From IMG/VR virus record IMGVR_UViG_3300022657_000051, positions 1 through 38,809 of that record: a stretch of DNA of 38,809 bases; one strand, 5' to 3'. Below are positions 25,085 through 31,812 of the stretch, piece after piece. The notes under the pieces were generated by a model. The model was given only the letters and a program-made list of their open reading frames with translations, was not told the DNA's origin and made no database searches. Origin of the DNA: a virus. The position numbers were made by a program, and so were the translations under genes. Each line of letters opens with the position of its first letter. Position 1 is the stretch's first letter.

Positions 25085-25287
25085 TTTGCTACCCTATAAA
25101 CACAAGTAAAAACAGCGACTAGCTGAGCATCCTAGGGTTTTTGCGGTCTCTCGACCAGATATGAATTGCTAATCTAGTATTTCGACATGGAGGGCAGGCA
25201 AGCCATAAGAACCCGTGGCGAGTCAAACAGTCGAAGTCAAACTCACTGAACGTCAAATATCTGCAAAAACTTAATTGAGGTGATGAT

Positions 25288-25725
25288 ATGTACCAAAACA
25301 TTGTTCTCGCATACGATGGTTCAGCTGAGAGTCAACAAGCGCTCCTTAACTGTAAGGAGATTTCGCAGTGGCAACACGCCCGCGTTCACCTCTTGGCCGT
25401 TGTTCCCTATGAGCTCGTATCAATGGGGCCGGAAAGCGCTTTTTACAATCACGATGAAAGCAAGCGCGAGCGCGAACGATGCAAGACAGTGCTTAACGAG
25501 GGTGTCGCAGCCCTAACCGCAGAGGGACTCGAAGTGCATGGCCAACTGCGCGATGGCGAGGCCGTTGATCAAATCGTTGACTATGCACAAAGCGTCAATG
25601 CCGATCTGATTGTGTTGGGGCACAAGCATCAAGGCAACTGGCTCGAGCGCTGGTGGCGTGGCTCAGTCTCAAAGAGCTTGATTGAGAAATCGCACTGCAG
25701 CGTGCTGATCGTGATTTTGAAGTAG
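25288..25725 (+). CDS. Universal stress protein (UspA family)
   Basis: A 145-aa single-domain Usp. It begins MYQNIVLAYDGSAESQQAL, as Usp proteins do. Residues about 105-130 hold the nucleotide-binding end DLIVLGHKHQG followed by the RGSVSKSLIEKS helix, a variant of the G-X2-G-X9-G(S/T) ATP motif. Usp proteins help survival in starvation or oxygen stress. GAGGTG lies just upstream of the ATG. Three copies of GTCAAA occur within 70 bases upstream (25222, 25236, 25252), a possible but weak operator. Usp genes are host-type; in a phage this is accessory cargo. Confidence 0.88.
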   Translation: MYQNIVLAYDGSAESQQALLNCKEISQWQHARVHLLAVVPYELVSMGPESAFYNHDESKRERERCKTVLNEGVAALTAEGLEVHGQLRDGEAVDQIVDYAQSVNADLIVLGHKHQGNWLERWWRGSVSKSLIEKSHCSVLIVILK

Positions 25726-25763
25726 CCAGTTGACAGTTAAATGCACCACCAAGCTGTTGCCCC

Positions 25764-26057
25764 TTAGTCTGAATCTTCCGGTTTTTTGAGCAAACTGCGC
25801 GCAAACAAATCTCCCGCAGTGGGTTGCTCTTTTCTCTTAGCTACCTCACGACAAAACCTCACATAGCCCATCGGACTGGTCTTTTTGTAGACCCCAAACA
25901 GGGTCATCAGATCGCCAACTTCAAATCCGCTTTGCTTGGTCAACTCTTCAAACCCAATTGGCTTATCACAGTTTTGCTCGATCCAAGCGCACAGCTGATG
26001 GACCTTCTGCTCTGTTTCAGGCGAAAGAAATAATTTTGATTTGCTGATGGTGGCCAT
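25764..26057 (-). CDS. AraC-type HTH protein, single domain
   Basis: A 97-aa protein with the AraC/XylS DNA-binding domain pattern: VHQLCAWIEQNCDKPIGFEE followed by LTKQSGFEVGDLMTLFGVYK (first HTH) and TSPMGYVRFCREVAKRK near the end of the second. The first HTH is complete and the second is compressed, and there is no effector domain. The ATG at 26057 is preferred to an in-frame TTG at 26063. A TATAAA box lies six bases before this ATG, which could make a leaderless message. It may regulate the neighbouring stress and phasin genes; this is inference. Confidence 0.7.
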   Translation of the reverse strand: MATISKSKLFLSPETEQKVHQLCAWIEQNCDKPIGFEELTKQSGFEVGDLMTLFGVYKKTSPMGYVRFCREVAKRKEQPTAGDLFARSLLKKPEDSD

Positions 26058-26147
26058 TGCCAATTTATATCAGCAATTCGTGAAAATAATAACTTGCTTC
26101 AAGTCGAAACCTACCCTTGAGGCAGGTCACTAGCTATGAAAATAATT

Positions 26148-26220
26148 TGGCGACGCGAGATGGAATTGAACCATCTGTGTGCGGTTATCTGACTCGACCC
26201 CGCCTGCAACCAGCCGCGCC
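26148..26220 (-). tRNA. tRNA-like element or degenerate tRNA
   Basis: On the minus strand the 5' GGCGCGG can pair over all seven positions (two G-U) with the 3' TCGCGTC, which is followed by G and an encoded CCA. Immediately inside is a perfect T arm, GATGG-TTCAATT-CCATC. The 38 bases between acceptor and T arm do not form normal D and anticodon arms; they can form one hairpin with a GCGG/CCGC core, and no anticodon can be read. It may be a decayed tRNA, a tRNA mimic, or an old attachment site. A functional tRNA is unlikely. Confidence 0.45.
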
Positions 26221-26312
26221 AATAAGTTCATTTTGGCGATGGCTGATCCATTGAGAATAGTGCTTTCCCCTATTTGTGGGACCTAGACCTTATGGCTTTA
26301 GCCGATACGTCA

Positions 26313-26693
26313 TTAAGCTCGCAAATCCACCATATGCAGCCCATCCAGTCTCAAGGCTGGCGCCTGCGCGTGGGTTGGTTGCTTTGCTCTTAAGGGTTGT
26401 GCATTGACCCATGAACTCTTGATTTCCTTGGCCAATTGCTGCGCTAGGTAGATGCTCCCAACCTCTAAGAATTTGCCTAACCGCGCAAACTGAGGGTTAG
26501 CCATGGTCGTGGCATCAAAATTAACCAGTGCTTGAAGGGCATGCCTTGCCGCGTCCAGATTCCCGCTATTGATCGCCTCAAAAAGTGCAAGCACCTTTTG
26601 GCGATGTTGCTGCTGCTTGTCATGTGACGCTCCGCCGTTTCCAGCAAAGTTTCCCGAGCGGGCGTTCACCCGCATCATGTTCGCGGTTTCCAT
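26313..26693 (-). CDS. Unknown protein under a palindromic promoter
   Basis: I do not recognise this 126-aa protein. It has a low-complexity N-terminus with a HDKQQQHRQ stretch, then helices (KVLALFEAINSGNLDAARHA, LQALVNFDATTMANPQFARL, then IYLAQQLAKEIKSSW) and a Pro/Gln-rich tail. The ATG at 26693 is chosen because GAAGGAG lies six bases upstream; the in-frame TTG at 26708 lies before that site. A near-consensus promoter with nested palindromes drives it, so it is probably regulated. Possible lysogenic or stress factor. Confidence 0.65.
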   Translation of the reverse strand: METANMMRVNARSGNFAGNGGASHDKQQQHRQKVLALFEAINSGNLDAARHALQALVNFDATTMANPQFARLGKFLEVGSIYLAQQLAKEIKSSWVNAQPLRAKQPTHAQAPALRLDGLHMVDLRA

Positions 26694-26752
26694 AGACGGC
26701 TCCTTCAAGTACTGACTATTTCATGCAAGCCTTTCTGGCTGGGTTGATGGGT

Positions 26753-26820
26753 GATTGACCGTTTCTTCGGACAAAGTTTGATATTTCAATAAAAATTGAA
26801 TGTCAAGAAATCGGTCAATC
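26753..26820 (-). promoter_or_regulatory. Sigma70 promoter nested in two palindromes
   Basis: On the minus strand TTGACA (26806-26801), a 17-base spacer and TATCAA (26783-26778) form a strong promoter. The spacer holds a perfect palindrome, TTCAAT-TTTT-ATTGAA (26785-26800). The whole is flanked by a second inverted repeat: GATTGACCG with TTTCTT (26753-26767) against AAGAAA and CGGTCAATC (26805-26820). The layout suggests control by dimeric repressors or a cruciform. Confidence 0.7.
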
Positions 26821-26901
26821 GCTAAAAAACACGCATAAGTTATGCCAGCCACTTAGCGGCAACAACGTGCCGCCGTTGTCTCGATGAGCTGACCCTGAAT
26901 G

Positions 26902-26937
26902 AAAAAGCCCGACCAAATCAAAGACTCAGTCGGGCTT
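26902..26937 (-). terminator. Intrinsic terminator of the small RNA
   Basis: AAGCCCGAC and GTCGGGCTT form a perfect 9-bp stem (26905-26913 with 26929-26937), followed on the minus strand by a run of T. It would also stop transcription coming from terS toward terL. Confidence 0.85.
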
Positions 26938-27061
26938 GACTGTAGGCACTGGAGTCCTACTGTCGGGTGCGTGGACGGAGGTGAGAAATTAGACCTCCCC
27001 ACGCGAGCGGCATGGATGTCGCTCTTACGGGTAATGCGAGCCAAGATTTCTCTTTGGACGC
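26902..27061 (-). ncRNA. Structured small RNA, P4-CI/P1-C4-like candidate
   Basis: A promoter at 27068-27096 and a terminator at 26902-26937 bracket about 160 bases with strong structure. GCGTGG pairs with CCACGC, and inside it GGAGGT pairs with ACCTCC around a 10-base loop (26969-27004, with a 2-base bulge). A second hairpin GTAGG/CCTAC spans 26942-26960. The only frame through it is a TTG-start 63-aa peptide containing RSNFSPPSTHP, a type of peptide I recall near phage antisense immunity RNAs (Ash-type ORFs). This recollection is unverified. The unpaired UCUCACCUCC-type sequence could pair with ribosome sites. Structure seen; family inferred. Confidence 0.55.
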
Positions 27062-27067
27062 GCTTCG

Positions 27068-27096
27068 ATGCTAGAACTTCTTTTCTGGCAAGTCAA
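27068..27096 (-). promoter_or_regulatory. Sigma70-like promoter of the small RNA
   Basis: TTGACT (27096-27091), 17-base spacer, TAGCAT (27073-27068) on the minus strand. It matches the -35 consensus at five of six and the -10 at four of six positions. Predicted transcription start near 27061. Confidence 0.65.
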
Positions 27097-27129
27097 CACC
27101 ATAATCTAGGTGAAACCTGAAGTAGCAAT

Positions 27130-27591
27130 CTAACCGGCGATATCGGACCAAGGGTCCATCTCATCATCCGCAGCCTCCATAGGCAAGGTGACTCTCGATC
27201 TCGATGCGGGAGTGAACCCCATCTCCGTGGCCGCTTTGGTCATGATTTGCGCTTGTTTGTTAGCAATCGCTAGATAAGGCGACTGCATTGGTACGCCGGT
27301 GTTTGGAGCTTTGACGAGTAACCCTGTTTTTGCGATGCCCGATTGAGCCTTTCGGTAAAGGTCTGCAGCACATGCCCAGACCTCAAGCACCGACATGTCC
27401 AACTTCTTGAGCAGATTGGGCGGTGCGCACTCAAGCGCATATCTCCAAGCAGCCTTTGCCCCATCGGGCATGTAATCAGGTGGTTCAACCAAGTCGCCAA
27501 TTGGCTTTGGTTCGCGCAAATTCGTTCGGCACTTTTGAAGCGTGCCTTTGATTTGCTTAACTTTGGTGGGTAGCGGTTTTCGACCGGCCAT
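27130..27591 (-). CDS. Terminase small subunit, P27 family
   Basis: A 153-aa DNA-recognition subunit of the packaging enzyme. The N-terminus MAGRKPLPTKVKQIKGT is typical of the P27 family, and LVEPPDYMPDGAKAAWRYAL and LLVKAPNTGVPMQSPYLAIA (about 92-111) are conserved. The ATG at 27591 gives the family start; the frame to 27639 would add unrelated residues. A short G/C hairpin (27606-27617) lies upstream of the start. The gene is normally adjacent to the large subunit; here it is separated by 3 kb. Confidence 0.92.
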   Translation of the reverse strand: MAGRKPLPTKVKQIKGTLQKCRTNLREPKPIGDLVEPPDYMPDGAKAAWRYALECAPPNLLKKLDMSVLEVWACAADLYRKAQSGIAKTGLLVKAPNTGVPMQSPYLAIANKQAQIMTKAATEMGFTPASRSRVTLPMEAADDEMDPWSDIAG

Positions 27592-27701
27592 AAATATCCA
27601 TCTCTGGGGGAGCCCCCCTAGTTCAATTTGCACGCGCAAAAATTTGAGCAGGCGCGCGCATCTGTGGCGCCATCCTGTAGAGATTCACCCCCCCTACCCC
27701 C

Positions 27702-28082
27702 TCAGGAGAGGGGCTGGTTGCGCAGGGATGCCGTCTCTGAGGCGGTCTTGGCGTTGTGACAGGGCACGCAAAGGCTTTGCAGGTTTGAGCGATCAAAGCG
27801 CTCACCGCCTTTCTTGACCGGAACGATGTGATCGACCACGTTGGCGGGCTGGAGCACGCCCTTGGCCTGGCACCTGCAGCAAAGCGGGTTATCCCGTAGC
27901 ACCGCTCCACGCGTGTTACGCCACCTGGTCGACTGATAGAAGCCCAACTCGGTGTCGAACCCACGCCGCGCACGCCCGTACTCACGGTGCACTTGGAGCT
28001 GGTGATTGGCGCAGTAACCGGGCACGTTCAGCACCTGCGCACAGCCCGGATATCTGCATGGAGTAGGCGCACTTCTCGGCAT
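27702..28082 (-). CDS. HNH endonuclease
   Basis: A 126-aa HNH nuclease. Zinc ligands are visible as CRYPGC and GYCANH at the N-terminus and CCRC (68-71) with CVPCH (about 106-110). The catalytic region reads VVDHIVPVKKGGERFDRSN (about 82-100). HNH proteins next to terminase genes of HK97-like phages help cut DNA during packaging. The position right before terS fits this. The gap 27592-27701 holds no gene I can support; a cos site could lie here but I cannot recognise one. Confidence 0.9.
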   Translation of the reverse strand: MPRSAPTPCRYPGCAQVLNVPGYCANHQLQVHREYGRARRGFDTELGFYQSTRWRNTRGAVLRDNPLCCRCQAKGVLQPANVVDHIVPVKKGGERFDRSNLQSLCVPCHNAKTASETASLRNQPLS

Positions 28083-28187
28083 CTCAATCGGCCTTCAAGG
28101 AATAAGCGACAGCTTGAAAAATTGACTTGGCTTCCTCTTGAATCAGAGCGTCAATGCTCTACATCGCAACAAACAAAGGAGAGTGCA

Positions 28188-28385
28188 GTGATTACCGAAA
28201 CAACCACCTTCACCGTCGACGAGCTTGGATTCATCCAGCTTGCCTTGAACAAGGTTCTGGTCGCTGTCGCCAACGGCGAGCTCGACCTCAACAACCTGGC
28301 CCGCAAGGAACTCGCTAACCGAGGCCTGGACAAGCAAGGCCAGTGGGTTGGCTTTGACAAAGCCAATCAGATCCACAACGCATGA
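28188..28385 (+). CDS. Small phage protein of unknown function
   Basis: A 65-aa acidic protein starting with GTG (MITETTTFTVDELGFIQLAL). AAGGAG lies six bases before the GTG, and the upstream extension of the frame lacks a ribosome site. It is the first gene of a five-gene plus-strand operon that points away from the HNH gene. In the leader, AGAGC and GCTCT (28146-28161) form a small hairpin. No domain recognised. Confidence 0.65.
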   Translation: MITETTTFTVDELGFIQLALNKVLVAVANGELDLNNLARKELANRGLDKQGQWVGFDKANQIHNA

Positions 28386-28396
28386 GGACCCAAACC

Positions 28397-28600
28397 ATGA
28401 AACAACCCGACAAACAAAAGGTCATCGAGAAGATCGCGCTCGACCATCTGTTCATCGAAACGCTCGAAACCCAGCACCGTGATCGGCTGGACTTTCACGA
28501 CGTCTCGGTCTGGGCGATCAAGAGCGCGCTTGAAGCCGCCTACGCCGCAGGGATCGCAGCAACAAAAAACACATCAACAACATCGAAAGGAAAGAAATGA
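28397..28600 (+). CDS. DUF6900-like small protein
   Basis: A 67-aa protein whose segment LDFHDVSVWAIKSALEAAYA, following IETLETQHRD, resembles the DUF6900 family of small phage/plasmid proteins of unknown role. GAGGA lies eight bases before the ATG at 28397; an earlier in-frame ATG at 28382 overlaps the previous stop and is possible. Its stop overlaps the next start (ATGA). Confidence 0.72.
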   Translation: MKQPDKQKVIEKIALDHLFIETLETQHRDRLDFHDVSVWAIKSALEAAYAAGIAATKNTSTTSKGKK

Positions 28601-29049
28601 AACTCACGGACACCCAGCGCAGCCTGCTCGAAGCAGCAGCCAAACATCCTCAACAAATGTTGACCGACTTTCCGGCCAATCTCAAAGGTGGCGCACTCAT
28701 CAAGGTCCTCACCGCCCTGGGCAACGCAGGACTGGTCGCCCGATACGCCAATGCACCCGAAGGCAGCATGCAGCTGGTGATCACACCGGAAGGCCTGACA
28801 GCGATCGGCAGCACGCCAGGGCACACCCCCAAGCAACGCGAGGGCACCAAACAGGCCACCCTGATCGAGTTGCTCAAACGCCCTGAGGGCGTGAGCCTGG
28901 CCGAAATGGTTCAGGCCACCGGCTGGCAGCAACACACCGTGCGAGGCGCCATGGCCGGAGCATTGAAGAAGAAACTGGGCTTGACCATCGTGTCAGACAA
29001 GACCGATGGTCAGGAACGCAAGTACCGCATCACCACTACAACCGTTTGA
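28597..29049 (+). CDS. DUF3489-like winged-helix protein
   Basis: A 150-aa protein. The C-terminal half, KQATLIELLKRPEGVSLAEM followed by VQATGWQQHTVRGAMAGALK and KKLGLTIVSDK, is the pattern of the DUF3489 family, a probable DNA-binding winged helix. The N-terminal half repeats a similar fold (TDTQRSLLEAAAKHPQQML). It overlaps the preceding gene by 4 nt. Likely regulator or DNA-binding accessory; target unknown. Confidence 0.8.
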   Translation: MKLTDTQRSLLEAAAKHPQQMLTDFPANLKGGALIKVLTALGNAGLVARYANAPEGSMQLVITPEGLTAIGSTPGHTPKQREGTKQATLIELLKRPEGVSLAEMVQATGWQQHTVRGAMAGALKKKLGLTIVSDKTDGQERKYRITTTTV

Positions 29050-29056
29050 GGACCTC

Positions 29057-29416
29057 ATGAACCCCATCAGCATCACCATTGAATCCAAGCCCACAACCAT
29101 CAACTTCGACGGCCGCGAAATGCAGGTGCAAAAGCTCAGCATCCCGTTGCCCTTTGGCCGCAAGCCTACAGACATCTCCGACATTGCTGCCAGCGGAGTC
29201 GAGGCGGTCTATGTGACGGAGATCCGGGAGATGGACCCCGAAGAATTCGATGGCTTCAAATTGAACTTGGGAAAGTCTCGCGACTGGCTCAAAGGCAAGG
29301 GAGGCGATTACTGGGATGGCCGGTTGTGTGTGATGGTGCACGCACCCGGGCGACCCTACTTGTTCATCGATCCATCCGGAGGAGACAGCGTTCGCTATCT
29401 CGCGCGTCTGGGCTGA
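29057..29416 (+). CDS. Unknown phage protein
   Basis: A 119-aa acidic protein beginning MNPISITIESKPTTINFDGR and ending GDSVRYLARLG. GAGGA lies a few bases before the ATG at 29057; the longer frame from 29006 overlaps the DUF3489 gene and is rejected. The beta-rich start and the LFIDPSGGDSVRYL end give no function. It is in the plus-strand operon seven bases after the previous gene. Confidence 0.65.
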   Translation: MNPISITIESKPTTINFDGREMQVQKLSIPLPFGRKPTDISDIAASGVEAVYVTEIREMDPEEFDGFKLNLGKSRDWLKGKGGDYWDGRLCVMVHAPGRPYLFIDPSGGDSVRYLARLG

Positions 29417-29482
29417 TCAGTCGCGAAGAAGCAACTGATCGGAAAGATTGGTTGAACCGCTTTACTTCTGATCGAAGTAGAG
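29415..29482. repeat. Two hairpins in an intergenic gap
   Basis: GATCAGT/ACTGATC (29415-29421 with 29434-29440) and CTTTACTTC/GAAGTAGAG (29460-29468 with 29474-29482, one G-T pair, loop TGATC). They lie between two plus-strand genes and may stabilise or process the message. No T-run follows. Confidence 0.45.
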
Positions 29483-29515
29483 CGTTCATAGAGCCATCGC
29501 AACAAGGAGAACCAA

Positions 29516-29770
29516 ATGGCAGCCATCAACACCACCACGCAAATCGAAAACAACTACGACCGATTCATCACCGAGCTGACCGCCCTGACCCGCAAATACG
29601 GGGTGGCCATCCAGTCGGTGGGCGGCGTGTACCTGGCAGATGAGCGGGGCGATTTTGACAAGGTCACTTACAACGCCGACATAACCAGCGGCGACCTGTA
29701 TCCGAATTCCCGGGAAACTGAGATCAGGCACCTTGCACCGCAGGGACCTCTTGAACCGGTGCATCAATAG
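29516..29770 (+). CDS. Small conserved phage protein
   Basis: An 84-aa protein with ENNYDRFITELTALTRKYGV and AIQSVGGVYLADE, followed by KVTYNADITSGDLYPN, a pattern I associate with small uncharacterised proteins of betaproteobacterial phages. AAGGAG lies eight bases before the ATG. The last 16 codons overlap, tail to tail, the end of the methyltransferase gene, so the true conserved part may end near DLYPN and the rest be an extension. Confidence 0.62.
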   Translation: MAAINTTTQIENNYDRFITELTALTRKYGVAIQSVGGVYLADERGDFDKVTYNADITSGDLYPNSRETEIRHLAPQGPLEPVHQ

Positions 29771-31001
29771 CAATGGAGGTCAGCTCGACGAACTTCACGC
29801 CATCGCCCTCACGCACCGCCTGCTGGCCGGTGTATTCCTCCCATCGTTTGACGATCACATCCGCGAACTTGGGGTCCAGCTCGATGAGGCGGGCCTGTCG
29901 TCCGGTCTTCTCGCAAGCGATCAGAGTGGTACCCGAGCCACCAAAGAGGTCTAAAACGATGTCTCGGCTCTTGGATGAATTTTTGATGGCTCGCTCGACC
30001 AGCTCAACCGGTTTCATAGTCGGGTGCAGGTCATTGACCCGAGGCTTGTTGTAATTCCAGATATCCGACTGATCGCGGTCACCACACCAGAAGTGATCAA
30101 CGCCTTGTTTCCATCCGTACAGGATGGGTTCGTACTGACGTTGATAGTCCGATCGGCCAAGGGTGAAAGTGTTCTTGGCCCAGATGATGAAAGTAGACCA
30201 TTTGCCGCCTGCATCAATCCATGCTTTTTGTAGCGTGTGCAGTTCTGAGGAGCTCATGCAGACGTAGCAGGCTCCTTTGGTCACCACCAGCAAGTTAAGG
30301 CAGGCGTCGTACAGAAATTGGTAGAAGCCGTCGCCCAAGGCGTCGTTGAGGATACGTCGATCTTTGCCCCGCATCTTGTCCTTGGCGCTGTTGCCATAGT
30401 CCACGTTGTAGGGCGGATCGGTGAATGCCATGTCCGCGAGTTGCCCACCCATGAGGCGTTCTACATCTGACAAGACCGTTGAGTCGCCACACAGGAGGCG
30501 GTGGTTGCCGAGAATCCACAAGTCCCCAGTTCTGGATACGGGATCTACTGGTGCTTCTGGGATTGCATCATCTTCGGTCAAACCACCGCCTACTTGATCA
30601 CCATTTAGCAGGCGCTCAATCTCATCGTCCCCAAAGCCGAGCAAGTCGAGATCAAAATCCACGCCTTGAAGCTCTTGCAATTCGAGCTTGAGTAACTCTT
30701 CATCCCAACCCGAGTTCAACGCGATTCGGTTGTCGGCCAGGATGTAGGCCTTCTTTTGTTCAGGGCTCAGATGGCCCAGCTCAATGACGGGCACCTCTGT
30801 TAATTCAAGTTTTCTGGCAGCAGCCAAACGGCCGTGGCCAGCGATCACGCCCTTGTCGCCGTCAGTCAAGATTGGATTGGTCCAACCGAACTCACGAATG
30901 CTGGCAGCGATCTGGGCGATTTGTTCTTCACTGTGGGTGCGGGCGTTTCGCGCATACGGGATGAGCGAATCGACCGGGACCATTTGGATCTCGGGTTTCA
31001 T
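29724..31001 (-). CDS. ParB-domain DNA methyltransferase
   Basis: A 425-aa fusion. Residues about 5-100 are a ParB/Srx-like domain (MVPVDSLIPYARNARTHSEE; GVIAGHGRLAAARKL at 51-65). The C-terminal part is an adenine-N6/cytosine-N4 methyltransferase with motif IV DPPY at 195-198 and the SAM-binding motif DLFGGSGTTL at 351-360, the order of the beta class. It probably protects phage DNA or masks sites from host restriction. The ATG at 31001 is chosen because the frame above it is not conserved-looking. No restriction endonuclease partner is nearby. Confidence 0.9.
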   Translation of the reverse strand: MKPEIQMVPVDSLIPYARNARTHSEEQIAQIAASIREFGWTNPILTDGDKGVIAGHGRLAAARKLELTEVPVIELGHLSPEQKKAYILADNRIALNSGWDEELLKLELQELQGVDFDLDLLGFGDDEIERLLNGDQVGGGLTEDDAIPEAPVDPVSRTGDLWILGNHRLLCGDSTVLSDVERLMGGQLADMAFTDPPYNVDYGNSAKDKMRGKDRRILNDALGDGFYQFLYDACLNLLVVTKGACYVCMSSSELHTLQKAWIDAGGKWSTFIIWAKNTFTLGRSDYQRQYEPILYGWKQGVDHFWCGDRDQSDIWNYNKPRVNDLHPTMKPVELVERAIKNSSKSRDIVLDLFGGSGTTLIACEKTGRQARLIELDPKFADVIVKRWEEYTGQQAVREGDGVKFVELTSIAIDAPVQEVPAVQGA

Positions 31002-31059
31002 GAGCAAATCAGGGGAGTAGTGCTGCCCTTGATCGCAGTGAATGCGCCAACAGGAAGCA

Positions 31060-31100
31060 GAAATGAAAAGTGGAAAGGAATGTCTTGCACTCCTTTCCAC
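31060..31100 (-). terminator. Hairpin with T-tract ahead of the methyltransferase
   Basis: GTGGAAAGGA and TCCTTTCCAC form a perfect 10-bp stem (31070-31079 with 31091-31100) with an 11-base loop, followed on the minus strand by TTTTCATTT. It lies in the 180-base gap 31002-31180, which has no gene. It could end the replication operon or be an operator for the methyltransferase. Confidence 0.55.
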
Positions 31101-31180
31101 ACCGTAGCTGAAAATGTACGCTCAAATGGGATGATTTGTTGCAAGGGCTAAATTCGCTCACCCACCACCTCACGCCCGCA

Positions 31181-31612
31181 CTACATATCAACCTCTCCAA
31201 TTCCCTCTAATTTCCTCTGTGAAATACCCAAGGCGTTGAGTTGATCTGCCACCGTCTGCAACGCTCGTTGCCAACGTCGCCAAGCAGTGGTCCTGTCACA
31301 CGCAAATCGACGACCGATCTGATGCCAGCCATATCTCTTGGCACGCATCCAGACTAAATGCCTCTGGTCTATCTCAAGCCATTGGACCCACTTCATGGTC
31401 TCCAGCATTCTTTCAATTGCCTCAGGGCTTGGGCTCATTGGCCTGTACACCCGCTCGGTATCTGGGTAACGAGAGGGTGTTTGCATGGCCAGTGACATCC
31501 ATGGATTGTTGTAACCCTGAACGCGGACGGGTGGAAGTCGGCAGGCCGTATGAGCGGCGTCAAGAAACCGGGCTTCCACATCATCCATGCCCCATGTAGA
31601 TTTTCTATCCAT
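31181..31612 (-). CDS. DUF6362-like HTH protein
   Basis: A 143-aa protein with DVEARFLDAAHTACRLPPVR (about 10-29) and a C-terminal helix-turn-helix (KRYGWHQIGRRFACDRTTAW then RRWQRAL), the pattern of the DUF6362 family. AGGAGG lies five bases before the ATG at 31612. It overlaps the preceding gene by 8 nt. Probably a late regulator or packaging-related DNA-binding protein; role unknown. Confidence 0.77.
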   Translation of the reverse strand: MDRKSTWGMDDVEARFLDAAHTACRLPPVRVQGYNNPWMSLAMQTPSRYPDTERVYRPMSPSPEAIERMLETMKWVQWLEIDQRHLVWMRAKRYGWHQIGRRFACDRTTAWRRWQRALQTVADQLNALGISQRKLEGIGEVDM

Positions 31613-31811
31613 GCTTACCTCCTGAACCATAGAGGCGCTCGCCAATACGACGAATGAACTCCCGCTCAAGGAAGTCCAGCCGTTCGTCTTGATCTGAGAC
31701 AACCAGGATGTGTTGCTCACGCCAACCTGAACGCTTGACGGCATCCAGATCTGTCACGACAGGCTGCACTTTGCCAAGAGCGCAGCGATACGGTTGTGCT
31801 GGGACTTTCAT
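31605..31811 (-). CDS. Small phage protein, unknown
   Basis: A 68-aa protein (MKVPAQPYRCALGKVQPVV). Its C-terminal half (QDERLDFLEREFIRRIGERL) looks helical. AGGAGG lies six bases before the ATG at 31811, which supports this start over 31862. It sits between the resolvase and the DUF6362-like gene, overlapping the latter by 8 nt. No function recognised. Confidence 0.6.
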   Translation of the reverse strand: MKVPAQPYRCALGKVQPVVTDLDAVKRSGWREQHILVVSDQDERLDFLEREFIRRIGERLYGSGGKHG

Positions 31812-31812
31812 C

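Noticed and set aside
25222-25257. FNR/Anr-type operator upstream of uspA
   Set aside because: Only direct GTCAAA repeats are present; no dyad of the FNR type could be found.
26853-27044. 63-aa minus-strand ORF (Ash-like peptide) as a gene
   Set aside because: It starts with TTG, has no ribosome site, and lies across strong hairpins and a terminator. I interpret it as an RNA gene instead.
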